Origin: Anisus vortex
Taxonomy: Eukaryota > Mollusca > Gastropoda > Planorbidae
Reading direction: 5' to 3'
DNA: 64,000 bases
Assembly (NCBI GenBank): GCA_949126835.1
Contig: OX421507.1
Coordinates: 10,072,121 to 10,136,120 of the forward strand
Shown: positions 34,131 through 45,441 of the stretch, piece after piece
Layout: each line of letters starts with the position of its first letter
Numbering within the stretch: the stretch's first letter is position 1
Notes under the pieces: generated by a model
Seen by the model: the letters and a program-made list of their open reading frames with translations, nothing else
The model's database searches: none
What the model was told of the DNA's origin: nothing
Translations under genes and position numbers: made by a program

Positions 34131-35523
34131 TAGGATCTTGATTAAGTAAAGTGTTTTCATCGTTTTGTCTATCTGAGCAATGTAATAGATTGTTGCAGTA
34201 TTCTATTTCTAAAAGCAACCGTTACCACAACAAATTGCAAGATAACACAGATAAACATGCAATTACATGTAGTGAAAACTCTAGAACCTCTTAATCCTGG
34301 AAACTTTAAAAACGGGTTTTTAATCTATTACAGAAAAATCCACACAAACAGTTACAATTAGTTCAACGGTCATTGACATAATCTATTGTTTCGTTCTTAA
34401 TAAATCTTAATTAGCTCAAAATAAAAACTCGTTAAACCCAAAACTGGAAAGTCATTAATTAGGGCAGAATGCATTCTTTTATCGACGGATTCAGCAGGAT
34501 TCAATACCCGTTTCTTCAACTTTGACCCGAAGAAAAAGAATTACTTTTATTAATCTTCCTTTGTTTTAAATCTAATTGCTCAATACATTAATCAACATCT
34601 TGATATGCCAGAATCTTCCTTTGTTTTAAATCTAACTGCTCATAACATTAATTATCTTTTAGGCTTTTTGCCTACTTTCGGCACCGAAACCGAAGCCGAA
34701 ACCGAATTTCGGTCGGTATGTAGTCTCAGACTAAGAGAGTATAATATGATGTCTTAGAGAAAGTTAGATAATATTTACCTGGTGTCGCTTCTGGAATGTA
34801 TATGATAAGCGTAACCCTTTCATTTTCTTTGACAATAAAAGAAAAAAAGTTTTTTCTTCTAATACATGAAATATCTTGCCCTTCTTATTATACGGACAAT
34901 TTCCTGTTAAATACGCTTGTCACGCGAGCTATTTTTAGAATGTTTTAACTCCGCGAAGTAAAATGCTCTTGACTTGTAAAGGTTCAAAGTTCACTGTAGA
35001 ACATTCTCAGATAGTAGGGTCGTACTAAATTCTTTGTAGGCTTATACAGGGCTGGACCTTACTATTACGCATAGTTAGCAGAGCCCTGGAGAGTAGCATC
35101 GGGGAGTTTTCCCCCTCCCCTATAAAAAAAGTATTAAAAAATTCGTTTAATCACCTTTTATTATGCCTATTATATTTTTTTATAGAAATATTTATACGAC
35201 ATTTAGATAGAATATTATACTAGTTGTTCAATAGTTTAGGTGTAAATTTGCACACGGTTGAGAAATATTCTTTACCCCCCCCCCTTTTTTTTTGTATTAT
35301 TGCACTATTTGCCTCCCCTACCTTGCACTATTTCCCCCCCACCTTGCACTATTTGCCTTCCCCTACCTTGCACTTGCACTATTTGCTTCCCACCCCACTA
35401 CCCAACATTGCAATCCTTGCAATGTTACTGGTAATAAAAAAATATTTCTGGTACGGATTTTCTTTTACAAATATTTCCTTACAGTTTCTTTAAAAGATGC
35501 ACTATTAACGTATCTTATAATAG
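34131..35523. other. Unassigned with small DNA-transposon traces
   Basis: 34,682-34,718 holds CCGAAACCGAAGCCGAAACC and TTTCGGTCGG, the (CCGAAA)n end typical of a DNA-transposon family. 35,050-35,092 has CAGGGCTGGACC and GAGCCCTGG facing each other. A CTTGCACTATTTGCC motif repeats at about 35,300-35,390. Confidence 0.4.
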
Positions 35524-35565
35524 ACGCACATTCTATGACGAAGATTATTGCGTCCTACGCTATTA
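35524..35565 (-). repeat. R1 fragment
   Basis: TTCTATGACGAAGATTATTG followed by CGTCCTACG matches the R1 3' end only. Confidence 0.6.
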
Positions 35566-35860
35566 ACCGTTACTTGTATGTGTGGTGTTTGTTATCATTG
35601 GGCGTCCCTTCACATTGACGGCAAAAACAGAATGTTTTGATCTATAGTTTTGTTCTTACCAATAAAAGGAGAGGCAACATATGGAAAGGGGGGAGGGTAT
35701 TCGTTTTTTTTATGTATTGCGAAACAATAAAACCGCGTCACGATAGATTCAACAGGATGGTGGCGCGAGGACAAGACAAGACCGCTAGACGGGAGTATTG
35801 ATTGGAAATGAAAAATCAGAACCATGGACAACATAAGGAAATGTTTTGATGTAAATAACT
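35566..35860. other. Unassigned spacer
   Basis: Nothing recognised. Confidence 0.5.
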
Positions 35861-35863
35861 GAT

Positions 35864-35896
<33 letters not shown>

Positions 35897-36257
35897 CAGA
35901 GAGAGAGACAGAGAGAGAGATATGAAGGGCGCGAAATGGATAGAGAGATTGAAAGATAGAAAGATGGAGGCAGAGAACTAGAGAAAGGGGAGAATAGTGA
36001 GAGAGTTTTTGTCCTTATGTTTATCTGAGCATTGTAAGCGTTCTCGTATTAAGAATAAGAGGGAGTGTGTTTATAAGAGAGAGTGAGCTGGAGGGAGAGA
36101 TTGAAGGAAGTGAAGAGAGGAAGATGGAAGAAGAATGAGAGAAAGAAGAGTGATAGGGAGAGGAGTTTGTGTTTAAGAAATATATATATATATAAATACG
36201 AGAGATATAGAGAAAGAGGAAGAAAAGAGATAGATGAGGAAAGGCTATGAGAGGAAA

Positions 36258-36289
<32 letters not shown>

Positions 36290-36456
36290 AACAGAGAGGC
36301 TCAGAAAGTAAGAATGAAACGTTTAATATGGATAACGGAGAGAATACCGACAAAGACTATCAGAGATTAATAAGAGAGAAAGAGAGCGTGGGGGGAAAAT
36401 AAGAGAAAAACAGTTTGAAAAAATGAAAACCTATGCTGAAAAACAAGGGAGAGAGA

Positions 36457-36500
<44 letters not shown>

Positions 36501-36715
36501 GAGGGAATGAGCAGAGTCGAAAAAGATAGAGGGAAGGCGGACGGAGCAATATAAAAAAAAGAAATATAGAAAAATAAAATGGAGAGAGAGAGAACGAAGC
36601 AGCAAGAAATAAAAAGTAAATAGATAGAATAAATTTGAGATTGTGAGACGGAGAGAAAGTGTGAATGAGACAAAGAGAGAAAGATAGAGAGAGAGAGAGA
36701 AAGAAAAGTCATATA
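35861..36715. repeat. GA-rich low-complexity region
   Basis: Purine-rich on the plus strand, with several (GA)n tracts (35,866-35,920, 36,262-36,292, 36,448-36,498, 36,688-36,702). Ser/Leu/Phe-rich open frames on the minus strand are a by-product. Confidence 0.9.
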
Positions 36716-36816
36716 AATGATGTGTATGTATTAGAATGGTGTTATTGAACTATCTCTCTGCCAATGACATGTAATCAAACACCTGACATGAAAGCCAGAA
36801 TTACACCTTGTGTACA

Positions 36817-37190
36817 TACTGTTGGACACACTGTTGGACACACTGCTGAACACACCGTTGGACACACCGTTGGGCACACCGTTGGGCACACCGTTGGGCA
36901 CACTGTTGGGCACACCGTTGGACACACTGTTTGGCACACTGTTGGACACACTGTTGGGCACACTGTTGGACACACTGTTGGACACACCGTTGGACACACC
37001 GTTGGGCACACTGTTGGACACACTGTTGGACACACCGTTGGGCACACCGTTGGGCACACCGTTGGGCACACTGTTGGGCACACCGTTGGACACACTGTTT
37101 GGCACACTGTTGGACACACTGTTGGGCACACTGTTGGACACACTGTTGGACACACCGTTGGACACACTGTTGGGCACACTGTTGGACACC
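36817..37190. repeat. 12-bp minisatellite with ~168-bp higher-order unit
   Basis: About 31 copies of CACACTGTTGGA / CACACCGTTGGG. Since 12 is four codons and the unit lacks stops, frames on both strands are open (TVGH, LLDT and HCWT on plus). A run of unit variants, including one TTTGG unit, recurs after 14 units (about 168 bp). Confidence 0.9.
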
Positions 37191-37269
37191 ATCGTACTGC
37201 GTACTTCCTGGTCAGGCAATGTTTTGAAATAGGGCAAAGTGTTAGGGACAAGTGTTAGAACAAGTACGG

Positions 37270-37430
37270 GTCAGTACTCTTTCTTCTTCAAACCAGGATA
37301 ACCTGTAACTTAACATCATTTAATTTTAAAACATTAATAAAAATGCAAGACTTGACTCGGACCACTGATGAGCGTAGGACGCAATAATCGTCTTTATAGA
37401 AGGAGCGTCTGTGATATATATGATAAGATT
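37270..37430 (+). repeat. R1 repeat copy with internal deletion
   Basis: AGTACTCTTTCTTC then AAACCAGGATAACCTG; the segment coding WNGLPEQ is missing. The 3' end is well kept (GGACGCAATAATCGTC, GGAGCGTCTGTGATATATAT). Confidence 0.75.
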
Positions 37431-38013
37431 ACTGTAAACACACACCCGGTGCAAACAAATATAAAATACACCAACATTAACCAAACATAGAAAAGAACTT
37501 CTGACAATGAAATAAATAGTAGAAGATTTGTTATGTATAACTTCTTCTTCTACTTCTTTCTCAAGTGTTATAAATTGGAGGATTTAGACAACACTTCCAA
37601 TACTTGTAATGAACTGCGCCGTGGCTGTCAGCTGCTTCAGTCCAGCATACCGTCTGTCATTGAAGGTAGCTAGCTTCCTTGGGCCATGTGGCTGACTGGG
37701 TAGACTGGTTCAGGGGGCAGGTCTGAATGAACTGATCCACACGGGCACATTTCATATGTTCTGCAAAAAAAAAAAAACACACACTCGTTGCAAAAAGGTA
37801 TAAAATACACAAACATCAACTAAAAATACAAAAGAGTTCCTAACATTGAAAAGTAGCAGCTTTGTTAGTTATATCAACACATTGAAATTCGATACATTTA
37901 TTAAACATTTGTAAAAAAAAATCTTTTAGAAAAATTTTAAATATTTTTACAAATGAACGTTTGTCATGAACATCAAAATGATGTATTTTAAGTGACTCTA
38001 TTTGGATTGTTAT
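37431..38013. other. Unassigned stretch
   Basis: 37,600-37,760 is GC-richer (GTGGCTGTCAGCTGCTTCAG) and may be an element end. The rest is A/T-rich. Confidence 0.4.
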
Positions 38014-38252
38014 AGGGCATGGTGGCCGAGCAGTAGCGCGTTTGGGTTCGAGACCTGGCTAGGATTTGTTCCCGGATCTGGAGGTTGTCCCTGAGTCTAA
38101 CTGGCTCTTACTTTAGTTGGGCTAAAGTAAAGGCGGCTGGACAATTGTGCTGGCCACAAAATCCCCTGGTATGCCTTGGGTCACACAGAAACTTATGACT
38201 ACCGCTTCACCGGCCCCTTGTGGATCAATTTGGGCTGACGGAATACTTTTTT
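38014..38252 (+). repeat. SINE1 copy
   Basis: Head GGTGGCCGAGCAGTAGCGCG and GGGTTCGAGACC (A and B boxes, with the middle of the tRNA part deleted). The core has TTAGTTGGGCTAAAGTAAAG and GTGCTGGCCAC, and the tail GGATCAATTTGGG. Confidence 0.8.
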
Positions 38253-38345
38253 ATTTGCAAGGTGTATATTATTCGTTTTATAGATCAGCGGAAACATCAA
38301 CAGCACATTTTCCACAATAAGGCAACTGCGGATGCATCTGTCTTC

Positions 38346-38695
38346 AGCTCTACACCCAATCCCGTCCGCTTCGCTCGGCTTCTGACGCGCTGACTCTTCG
38401 GATCCCTCGTGCGAGACTAGTGTCCGCTGGCCAACGTGCATTCTCCTACGCCTGACCGTCCGCCTGGAATGCCCTCCCACTCCAGCTTCGCCAAAGCCCT
38501 TGCTTTGACACATTCAGGAGACGACCGAAGACTTACCTATTCCAGAAGCAGTATTCGCGTGTAAATATATACATTTTCGTCTGTTGTTCGTTGTCTGTAC
38601 TCTGTAGTTGTCGTCAGCGCACAGAACTGTCATCAACGGGATATGCGCCAACAAGCACTATTATTATTATTATTATTATTATTATCATTATAATA
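38346..38695 (+). pseudogene. CR1/L2-like LINE 3' end, sister of 20,953-21,470
   Basis: Encodes, with one stop, the same C-terminus (SRPLRSASDALTLRIPR-like, SAWNALPLQLRQSP-like). It is followed by AACGGGATATGCGCCAACAA and (ATT)n. It lies 100 bp after a SINE1 copy. Confidence 0.8.
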
Positions 38696-39392
38696 TGAGA
38701 AGAGAACACAATTATTGGCCAGCAAAATGTCCGGTGAGCCGAACACGAGTGGAGTGTAAGCAACACGTCGAGGCGACATACGAGTTTCTAAGTGTGGGGG
38801 AAAGCGGAGATAGAAATAAATAACAAAAGCAACAGAAGTAACACAAGAACCCTTCAGGACAAAATATTTCTGTTAGAAATACAATAGTCTAATAACACAC
38901 TCACAAAGACCGAAAGATCAAAGAACTTCTAATTTTCCATATGCACTGAAATCGTATATTCCTCTCTTTATGCCTTTCTCTCTAATTCTTTTACTCTCTT
39001 TCCTTTTTCCTACTAGTAAACATTTATGCAGAGGTCGGCTTTTCAAAATTTCATTTTTTTTCCGGAGTCCTATCCCCCCCCCCCCCCATTTTTTAATTAG
39101 CTTTCTCTCTCTCTCTTTTATCTCGTTTTCTCTGATATTATTAGAATTCTTTTCTTTTACTGTACATATCTATTGATGCGCGATGCTGAGTATTAAACCA
39201 TACATTTTATTAAAGAGTAAAATCAGAATTAAACTTAATTGCCTTTACTAACACAAGTTCATACATTTAAATTATTGTAAGCATACAATCTTACATAGAT
39301 GTAGGATGTGTAATCTACAACTAGATCGCTTACTCTCCGAATTTCGCATTTGTTATCGTGGATAAAAATTGAGTGGGGGCAAATATTGAAAA
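38696..39392. other. Unassigned stretch
   Basis: A/T-rich, with a 14-C run at 39,074-39,087 and a short CT-rich tract near 39,100. No coding signal. Confidence 0.5.
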
Positions 39393-39594
39393 TGTAATAA
39401 ATCGAGAAATGTAAAGACGCAGTGTATAATTGTACTCAGACTTTATTCTGTAATGAAGACTAGTACATTCAAAATGGTAGAACAAGGACGTCGCTAACAT
39501 ACTAGGGGATTATGGGTAAACAACAAAAGGGGCAGCACTCTCACAGTTCACACAATGGAAAACAACACAACAAATAGACATAAGGGTTGCAACA
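39393..39594 (-). repeat. Probable 3' LTR of the second Ty3 element
   Basis: On the minus strand the stop of the integrase frame is followed by a purine tract (AAAGGAGGAGGAA) and then TGTTGCAACCC, the expected LTR start. An AATAAA lies within it. The far edge is TTACA at 39,393, or alternatively 39,410. The matching 5' LTR is absent from the neighbourhood. Confidence 0.7.
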
Positions 39595-39608
39595 TTCCTC
39601 CTCCTTTA
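39595..39608 (-). promoter_or_regulatory. Polypurine tract of the second Ty3 element
   Basis: AAAGGAGGAGGAA on the minus strand directly before the LTR; in this family it is the plus-strand primer. Confidence 0.65.
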
Positions 39609-39612
39609 ATTT

Positions 39613-41443
39613 CTAGGTGGCCCAAGATACAAATCGCTCTGGAACACGCCTAGTACGACCTGATGTTCTAGTTACTGGGGATACAGGTGACAACTGATTT
39701 TCCAGTGATGGTATTGGTATGTCCGAAACCCGAGGCACCAGGGCTGCCTGAGAGGCCGACTGATTTACTGGCGGAGCTTCCGTTGCTGGAATGCTCACTA
39801 TTTCCTCCGGTTGTGCTGTCTGAAACTCAGGCTCTACATTGCCTCTTGAAGATGAACTGGTTGTGGATTTATTATGAACCTCTTCTGTAAGATCAAGATC
39901 CGGAATGTCCGCATACCTATTACGAATATGGTCTACATGTCTCTTAACCGTTCTTCCATCTGTCAGTTTGACGATATAAGAGAGCGGACCGGTCACTGAC
40001 TCTACGGTCCCCGGCAACCACTCGACTCTTGAACCACCACTATGAGTATAAACTTTATCACCTAGTGCGAAATTGCGTGTCTTGCAACCTTTATCGTGCG
40101 ACTGGGCCTGCAGCGCTTGTTTTGTCTCTACGCGACTTCTCAAGTCAGCCTGGAGCATTGAAATGGGTGTACGCAGGCACCGGTTCATCAGCAACTGTGA
40201 TGGAGTCTCTTGGGTTGTGCTTTGGGGCGTCGTTCTGTATTTGAACAAGAATTTGTTAAGCCGTATTTCCCACGGAATAATATTTTCCATTTTCCTGATG
40301 CTAGACTTGAAGATTTGAACTGCCCTTTCTGCAAGTCCATTGGTGGATGGATGTCTTGGAGCCGAGCGGATGTGTTTAATTCCATGCCTTGTGCAGAATC
40401 TTTGGAAATCATCACTAGTGAATGCCGTACCATTGTCCGATACTAGAGTGACAGGAAGACCATGGGTTGCAAATATTCCACTGAGTGCAATGATAGTTAC
40501 CTGGGTTGATGTATTAGGAACATTAATCACTTCTAGCCATTTCGAATGGGCATCAATTACAATCAGAAAGAGTTTACCCATGAAAGGACCGGCATGATCA
40601 ATATGAACCCTAGACCAGGGAGAACTTGGCCATTCCCAAGGGTGGAGCTCTGCCACAGCTGGTATATTTTGATTTTTGTCACATGACGAACATTCTTTGA
40701 CTGCTGACTCAATATCGTGGTCCATTCCTGGCCACCAGACGTAACTTCTGCCTGTAGCCTTCATCCTTGATATACCTATGTGAGTATCATGAAGTAGGCA
40801 CAAAACTGCCTCGCGACATTTGCTAGGAACAATAATCCTGTTTCCCCATAGGAGACAGCCATCCATGATTGATAGTTCCTCCTTCCTAATGTAAAATGCA
40901 TTATAACACTCTTATCAACTTTGCCTGGCCAACCCCACCGGACCCATTGAAACACTTTTGACAGAACACGGTCCCGTTGCGTCTCGGTCCGTATCTCCTG
41001 AGAACTCACTAACGGAGCAGCTGAGTCGACCATGTTGACAACCAAAACCATCTCCTGAGGCATTGTTACAGATTGAGGTAGGTCCTGGAGTGGGAGTCGA
41101 CTCAAAGCATCCGCATTAGCATTATAACTCCTCGCTTGTATTCAACGCTGTAATTATAGGCAGAAAGTGTTAATGCCCATCTTTGTATCCGTGCCGACGC
41201 CATAGCTGGAATTGTGCAGTCATGGCCAAACAAGTAGGTCAAGGGCTTGTGGTCTGTCACGAGGATGAATCTATCATTTCCTGTTCGGCCATAAAGATAT
41301 TGATGGAATTTAGTGACCCCAAATACCAAAGCCAGGGCCTCCCTGTCAATTTGTGAATAGTTCATTTCAGCTGGATTCAAGCTACGGGATGCGAATGCTA
41401 TGGGTCGGTCTGTACCATCGGCATACCCATGACTTATATTCAT
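39613..41443 (-). pseudogene. Ty3/gypsy RNase H-integrase remnant
   Basis: This is the 3' half of a conventional-order Ty3 pol. 41,443-41,102 is RNase H (AFASRSLNPAEMNYSQIDRE, VTDHKPLTYLFG). A linker lies at 41,105-40,776. 40,866-39,613 is integrase: an HHCC zinc domain, core Asp in HIDHAGPF, Asp in VSDNGTAF and Glu in NGLAERA with 35-residue spacing, then a chromatin-distal tail with GDKVY and PGTV motifs. Frames shift near 41,130 and 40,870. RT, protease and Gag are missing. The integrase itself is still open for 417 codons, so decay is moderate. The 5' break lies next to an R1-type LINE end. Confidence 0.88.
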
Positions 41444-41700
41444 TAATAATCTTTATTTTATAAATGTTACTGGTTTTCCTAGTTTGTTCAGGTAACCCAT
41501 TCCATGTCTGGATTCTAGATGCCACTCGTGAAGAAAGAAACACGCGAGAGACCTCCAAGAGGTGGGTTCTTTTTTGTTGATTTTCCTGTTCTGAATGAAG
41601 AAAGCTGACTGTTGATGAATGACATAGCGACACATTTCAGTGAGTTGAACGCATTTCAAGGACGGAGTCAAACAGCACTTGAACTGAGTGAAATCAGTTT
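41440..41700 (-). pseudogene. R1 LINE 3' end, longest copy
   Basis: Minus strand encodes SSRVASRIQTWNGLPEQTRK after SAFFIQNRK and EPTSWRSL pieces in other frames, so it carries more of the coding part than other R1 copies. It abuts the truncated Ty3 element and may mark where that element was cut. Confidence 0.6.
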
Positions 41701-42589
41701 TAAAACATTTAACTATAGGTACTTTTCTTTATTAAGGCATTTATTAAGATAGTTGGTCTTTTTCAGAAGTACTTCAAAGCAATCAAAGCAGAGTTTTGTA
41801 AACTAAGGCAAGACTTTCACATTCATGGAATCATTTTTTCATAACTCATCAAGCCTTACTGGTTTGATCTAACACAACCCTATGAGACATATATGTATTT
41901 TAAGTGGATGGATATTGACTATTTAAATCGCAGCCAGTTGAATTTTCAACATCCAAAACAATGGGCATCGAAAAGCCAATTAGCGGGAAAATCTGGAAGA
42001 AAGATGCATAGGAAAGTCTTCTGCTAATAATTAGCCTATCAACTGCCAGGCTTTCATTCGCTCTACTTTCAGCTTTTGGTTCAACTTACATTTGTGAATA
42101 GTACGTATTGCACATGAAAGCTGTGTTAAGCACTCAAAGAGGTCACTTCACTACTCAGAAATGGCTAAGTATGTATCTGCCATTATAAATGAGCGAAGAG
42201 CAAGACAAGGCGCTCATTAATTGACACATACTAATTACATTAAAAACTTTTTGTGCTCATCTGCTATAATTAAACATAAATATAAGTTATTCTAAAACAT
42301 ATGTTCTTATTAATGTAATAAATATAAGAGAATTTTTAATAGCATTATATTATGCAATTGTTGTAATTATTAGGCTAATGTTAAAAAGATAATTAATGCA
42401 GGAAATGTTTATTTACAAAGGTTTAACGTAAATTAATTGTGTCTCTCTTATTAAATCTTGTAATGAATACTATAATGCTGGAATAATTTAAAGAAATAAT
42501 AATTAGTCAATAATAGTCAGTAATATTTGTTATATTACAAATCATAACTCATTTGGCAATATTTGGCATCCCTATGGAATCAAATTTTG
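41701..42589. other. AT-rich unassigned stretch
   Basis: No clear motif. It may belong to the same old hAT copy as 42,590-42,905, but I cannot show this. Confidence 0.35.
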
Positions 42590-42905
42590 AAACTTTAGTT
42601 TAATTAAAGGGAGATAATTAATCCGTTTTATTTGCGCTATTATTTCTAATATGTTTCTTATTTTTCTTTTATAAAACACTACATGGCCTACAACTTATAA
42701 CTTTATAATAACCAAACTGTAAAAAGTGGTTGAAAATTGTATAAATATTATGTGACTAAAAAGTAAATGCACATTTCTTAAACATTACAATAACTACCCA
42801 GTTTGTATGATTACTACGTATTTATTCTGCTTAACTATAGTCGTGCCATTGTAAACATACGACAATCAAATTAAAATCTCAGTTATAACTGAGAACACAA
42901 TATAA
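42590..42905. repeat. Segment homologous to the 3' part of the 61.7-kb hAT element
   Basis: It shares many blocks in the same order with 61,915-62,230: AATTAAAGGGAGATAATTA, CCGTTTTATTTGCG, TTTTTCTTTTATAAAA, GTTGAAAATT, AACTACCCAG, ATCTCAGT. No hAT termini are seen around it. Confidence 0.65.
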
Positions 42906-43617
42906 TCAATATTTGCAGTTGCTTGATCCTTATCTTGACAGCCAAATGATAATGTTAACAAAATAATTACCATCAATGTGAAAGTAGGCCTATAGAATAG
43001 TAATAAAACATAGCATTTGGTCTAGATATAATAAATACAAATAAAAGGGATGATAATTAATTAATAACACGTATTAAAAAAAAAATATTAAAACGTTTTT
43101 TTTCTAGAAATTTCCTTTGCTTTTGGCTTTGGACTGCTACTGAGTTGAATTAATTGTCTTATAACAAGTATTATAAAACAAATATAATCTCTCAATTTCT
43201 ATGCAAACATGGAATGCTAGTACCTTCATAATTCCACCTATGCATAGACTTTTTAAATTGTATAACGCTGAGACCCAGGAAAGGAAAATAGATCAACTAT
43301 AATCAGGGTTTTCAAAAACAGACAAAAGAAAATGACAACCTGTTTTGTTGTCATTATATTTATTTTAAAACCAGACACAAGAAAACATGCACTTGTAAAC
43401 TCCCACATACCTTAAGTAGGAATTGTTTTTACCAAGTTTGAATCTAAGTCTTAGTAGAGTTTAGAGTTTAGAGCAGAGAAGAAGATTATTTCAATGAAAA
43501 GAAATGAAAAACAATATCTTAAAAATCGAATATTTTTCATTTTTGTTATGCTTTTCGTTTAATATGTTGGTTAATGTTGGATTTTCTTGTCCCTTATAAG
43601 TTTATATGAGAACAAAT
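42906..43617. other. AT-rich unassigned stretch
   Basis: Nothing recognised. Confidence 0.45.
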
Positions 43618-43796
43618 GCATATAAGTACTCTTTCTTGAGTGACATTCGGACATGGGATTGGTTGCCTGAACAACCCAGGAAAACCAGTAACTTAACATA
43701 ATTTAAAACACTAATCAAAATCACTAGACTCGGACCACGGATGAGCGCAGGACGCAATAATCTTCTTTATAGAAGGAGCGTCTGTAATAGAAAAGA
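43618..43796 (+). repeat. R1 repeat copy
   Basis: Nearly complete compared with 649-835: GCATATAAGTACTCTTTCTT, GGTTGCCTGAACAACCCAGG, GGACCACGGATGAGCGCAGG and GAAGGAGCGTCTGTAATA. Confidence 0.8.
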
Positions 43797-45045
43797 TATT
43801 TATGTTGGTTCATATTGTCGATTGAATCATTATGTGTGTTCATTATATTGGTGCATTATGTTAGTCGATTTTTGTTTGTTAATTTTTTGTTCATTATATT
43901 ACTATGTTATGTAGTTTCATTATATTTGTTACATTTTCGTGTTTATTTTGTTGGTTCATTTTGTTATTTTATTAGACTTTATTTGTTTATTATGTTGGTT
44001 TATAATGATAAAAAGTCGTATATTTAAAATTTATAAATCGCTTTTAATTCAGATTATGATATCGCCGTTTGAAATATCAGTTTTTGCAACAAAGTTTCGC
44101 GAAATGTATGTTATCTTAAAATAACTCAACAGGCCCTACATTTCTATATCGGAGAAAAAATTAATCATCGTAAATAGAATCTCTTAAAAAACATTTTTTT
44201 TTTTTATTAAGGAAAAATATTTCTTAAGGAAAGATTTTTTTTAAAGACAAAAAGAGTTCAAATGAAAGAAAAAGTTGTTAAAATGTCAACTTAAAGGTCA
44301 CTCATATAGTTTTGACATCTTCATTTTTGTCTCCTCTTTGTTTCAAATTTCACATTCCGACTACCCTCGTGACCTCCTCCTTCAGTTTGTGTGTATATAT
44401 ATATTATCTCAATCTCCATTGGCCACCGACTTCTTCTAATCAAGAAGAAAAGAAAGTCGATCATCTCATTAGTGGAGTCTTAGCTTTAAGGCATAAACGT
44501 CATGCGCGCCATTTGAAAACACGGACGTATGCCACAACAAGGCCATGGGCGTAAACATTTGGGAAAAATAAAGGACTAGAGGAGGGGCGCTTGTCCCTTC
44601 CAAGCTTGGACAACTGCTTTTAATTTTAAGACAATCATATGGCTCCTATCTGTCTCGCGAGACAATGGATGCGCCTTTAACAAAATATATTACATTCTAG
44701 TGTTTTAAAATCCTTTATACTATTTTTTTAAGATTATCTTACTTTCTGTGTAAGCAACCTTTGTATATAACCTTATCTTTGGAATGCTAATTGACCTATT
44801 TTCCGACAAGCTATTGAGCTGAAACTTGGCTCATAGACGTGTTTCATTTGACAACACATTCTATCCATTTTTCAGCAACTTTTTCCCCTTATCCCAATCC
44901 GCAAAATTATGATCTTAAACTGTTTTATTTTCATTACGCTCATTTTAAAATATATATTATATAAAGCTAAGTGATTTTCCCTTAATTTTTAAAACCATCT
45001 ATAGATCAACTAGTGTTTTTCTTTAGTTTATTCCTATGTGAGTGG
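43797..45045. other. AT-rich unassigned stretch with a 14-bp palindrome
   Basis: Mostly A/T-rich. 44,651-44,664 is the perfect palindrome TGTCTCGCGAGACA, with GGCTCC and GATGCGCC beside it. That recalls the 3' end of the 51-55 kb LINE (TCTCGAGAC next to GGAAGCCA), so a LINE 3' terminus of that group may lie at about 44,635-44,690. Confidence 0.4.
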
Positions 45046-45331
45046 CAGGGCTGTGGAGTCGGTAGATAAATGTTCCGACTCCAACTCCAACTCCGACTCC
45101 AGGTACCAAAATTTCCTCCGACCCCAACTCTTCGACTCCGACTGATAAATAGTAGATAAATGTTCCGACTCCAACTCCAACTCCGACTCCTCATTTTTTT
45201 GTTTTTCCGACTCCGACTCCAGGTACCCAAAATTCCTCAGACTCCGACTCTTCGACTCCGACTCCGACTCCAGGTACCCAAAATTCCTCAGACTCCGACT
45301 CTTCGACTCCGACTCCGACTCCACAGCCCTG
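45046..45331. mobile_element. hAT MITE with GGAGTC subrepeats, exact 8-bp duplication
   Basis: Ends CAGGGCTGTGGAGTCGG and its perfect reverse complement CCGACTCCACAGCCCTG, flanked on both sides by GTGAGTGG (45038-45045 and 45332-45339). The interior is hexamer (GACTCC)n with a repeated CAGGTACCCAAAATTCC block. CAGGGCTGTGGAGTCGG termini with GGAGTC hexamers belong to a hAT family found widely in animals. The Ser/Glu/Arg-rich open frames inside are by-products. Confidence 0.9.
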
Positions 45332-45388
45332 GTGAGTGGTGAAAAAACAAAGAAGGCCAATGCATAATTAAATGGATAGAAAGAATCT

Positions 45389-45441
45389 TCTTCTTCTTCA
45401 TTTTACTGTGGAGACTGGAGACCCCGTTATACCGGAGGAAA
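45389..45441 (+). repeat. R3 repeat fragment
   Basis: CTTCTTCTTCATTTTACTGT, then GGAGACCCCGTTATACCGGA and GGAAAAA. Related to 1957-2010 and 57,125-57,185. Confidence 0.6.

Noticed and set aside
35047..35095. Complete hAT MITE from facing CAGGGCT / AGCCCTG
   Set aside because: Only about 45 bp between the ends and no 8-bp duplication; kept only as a trace.
35861..36712. Ser/Leu/Phe-rich minus-strand frames
   Set aside because: Translation of GA-rich low-complexity DNA.
36731..37258. Overlapping frames on both strands with PTVC, TVGH, HCWT and SNSV repeats
   Set aside because: By-product of a stop-free 12-bp unit; no start context or flanking domain supports a gene.
45034..45360. Ser/Glu/Arg-rich frames that might be an SR-type protein
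   Set aside because: They lie wholly inside a hAT MITE made of GGAGTC hexamers with perfect ends and target duplication.
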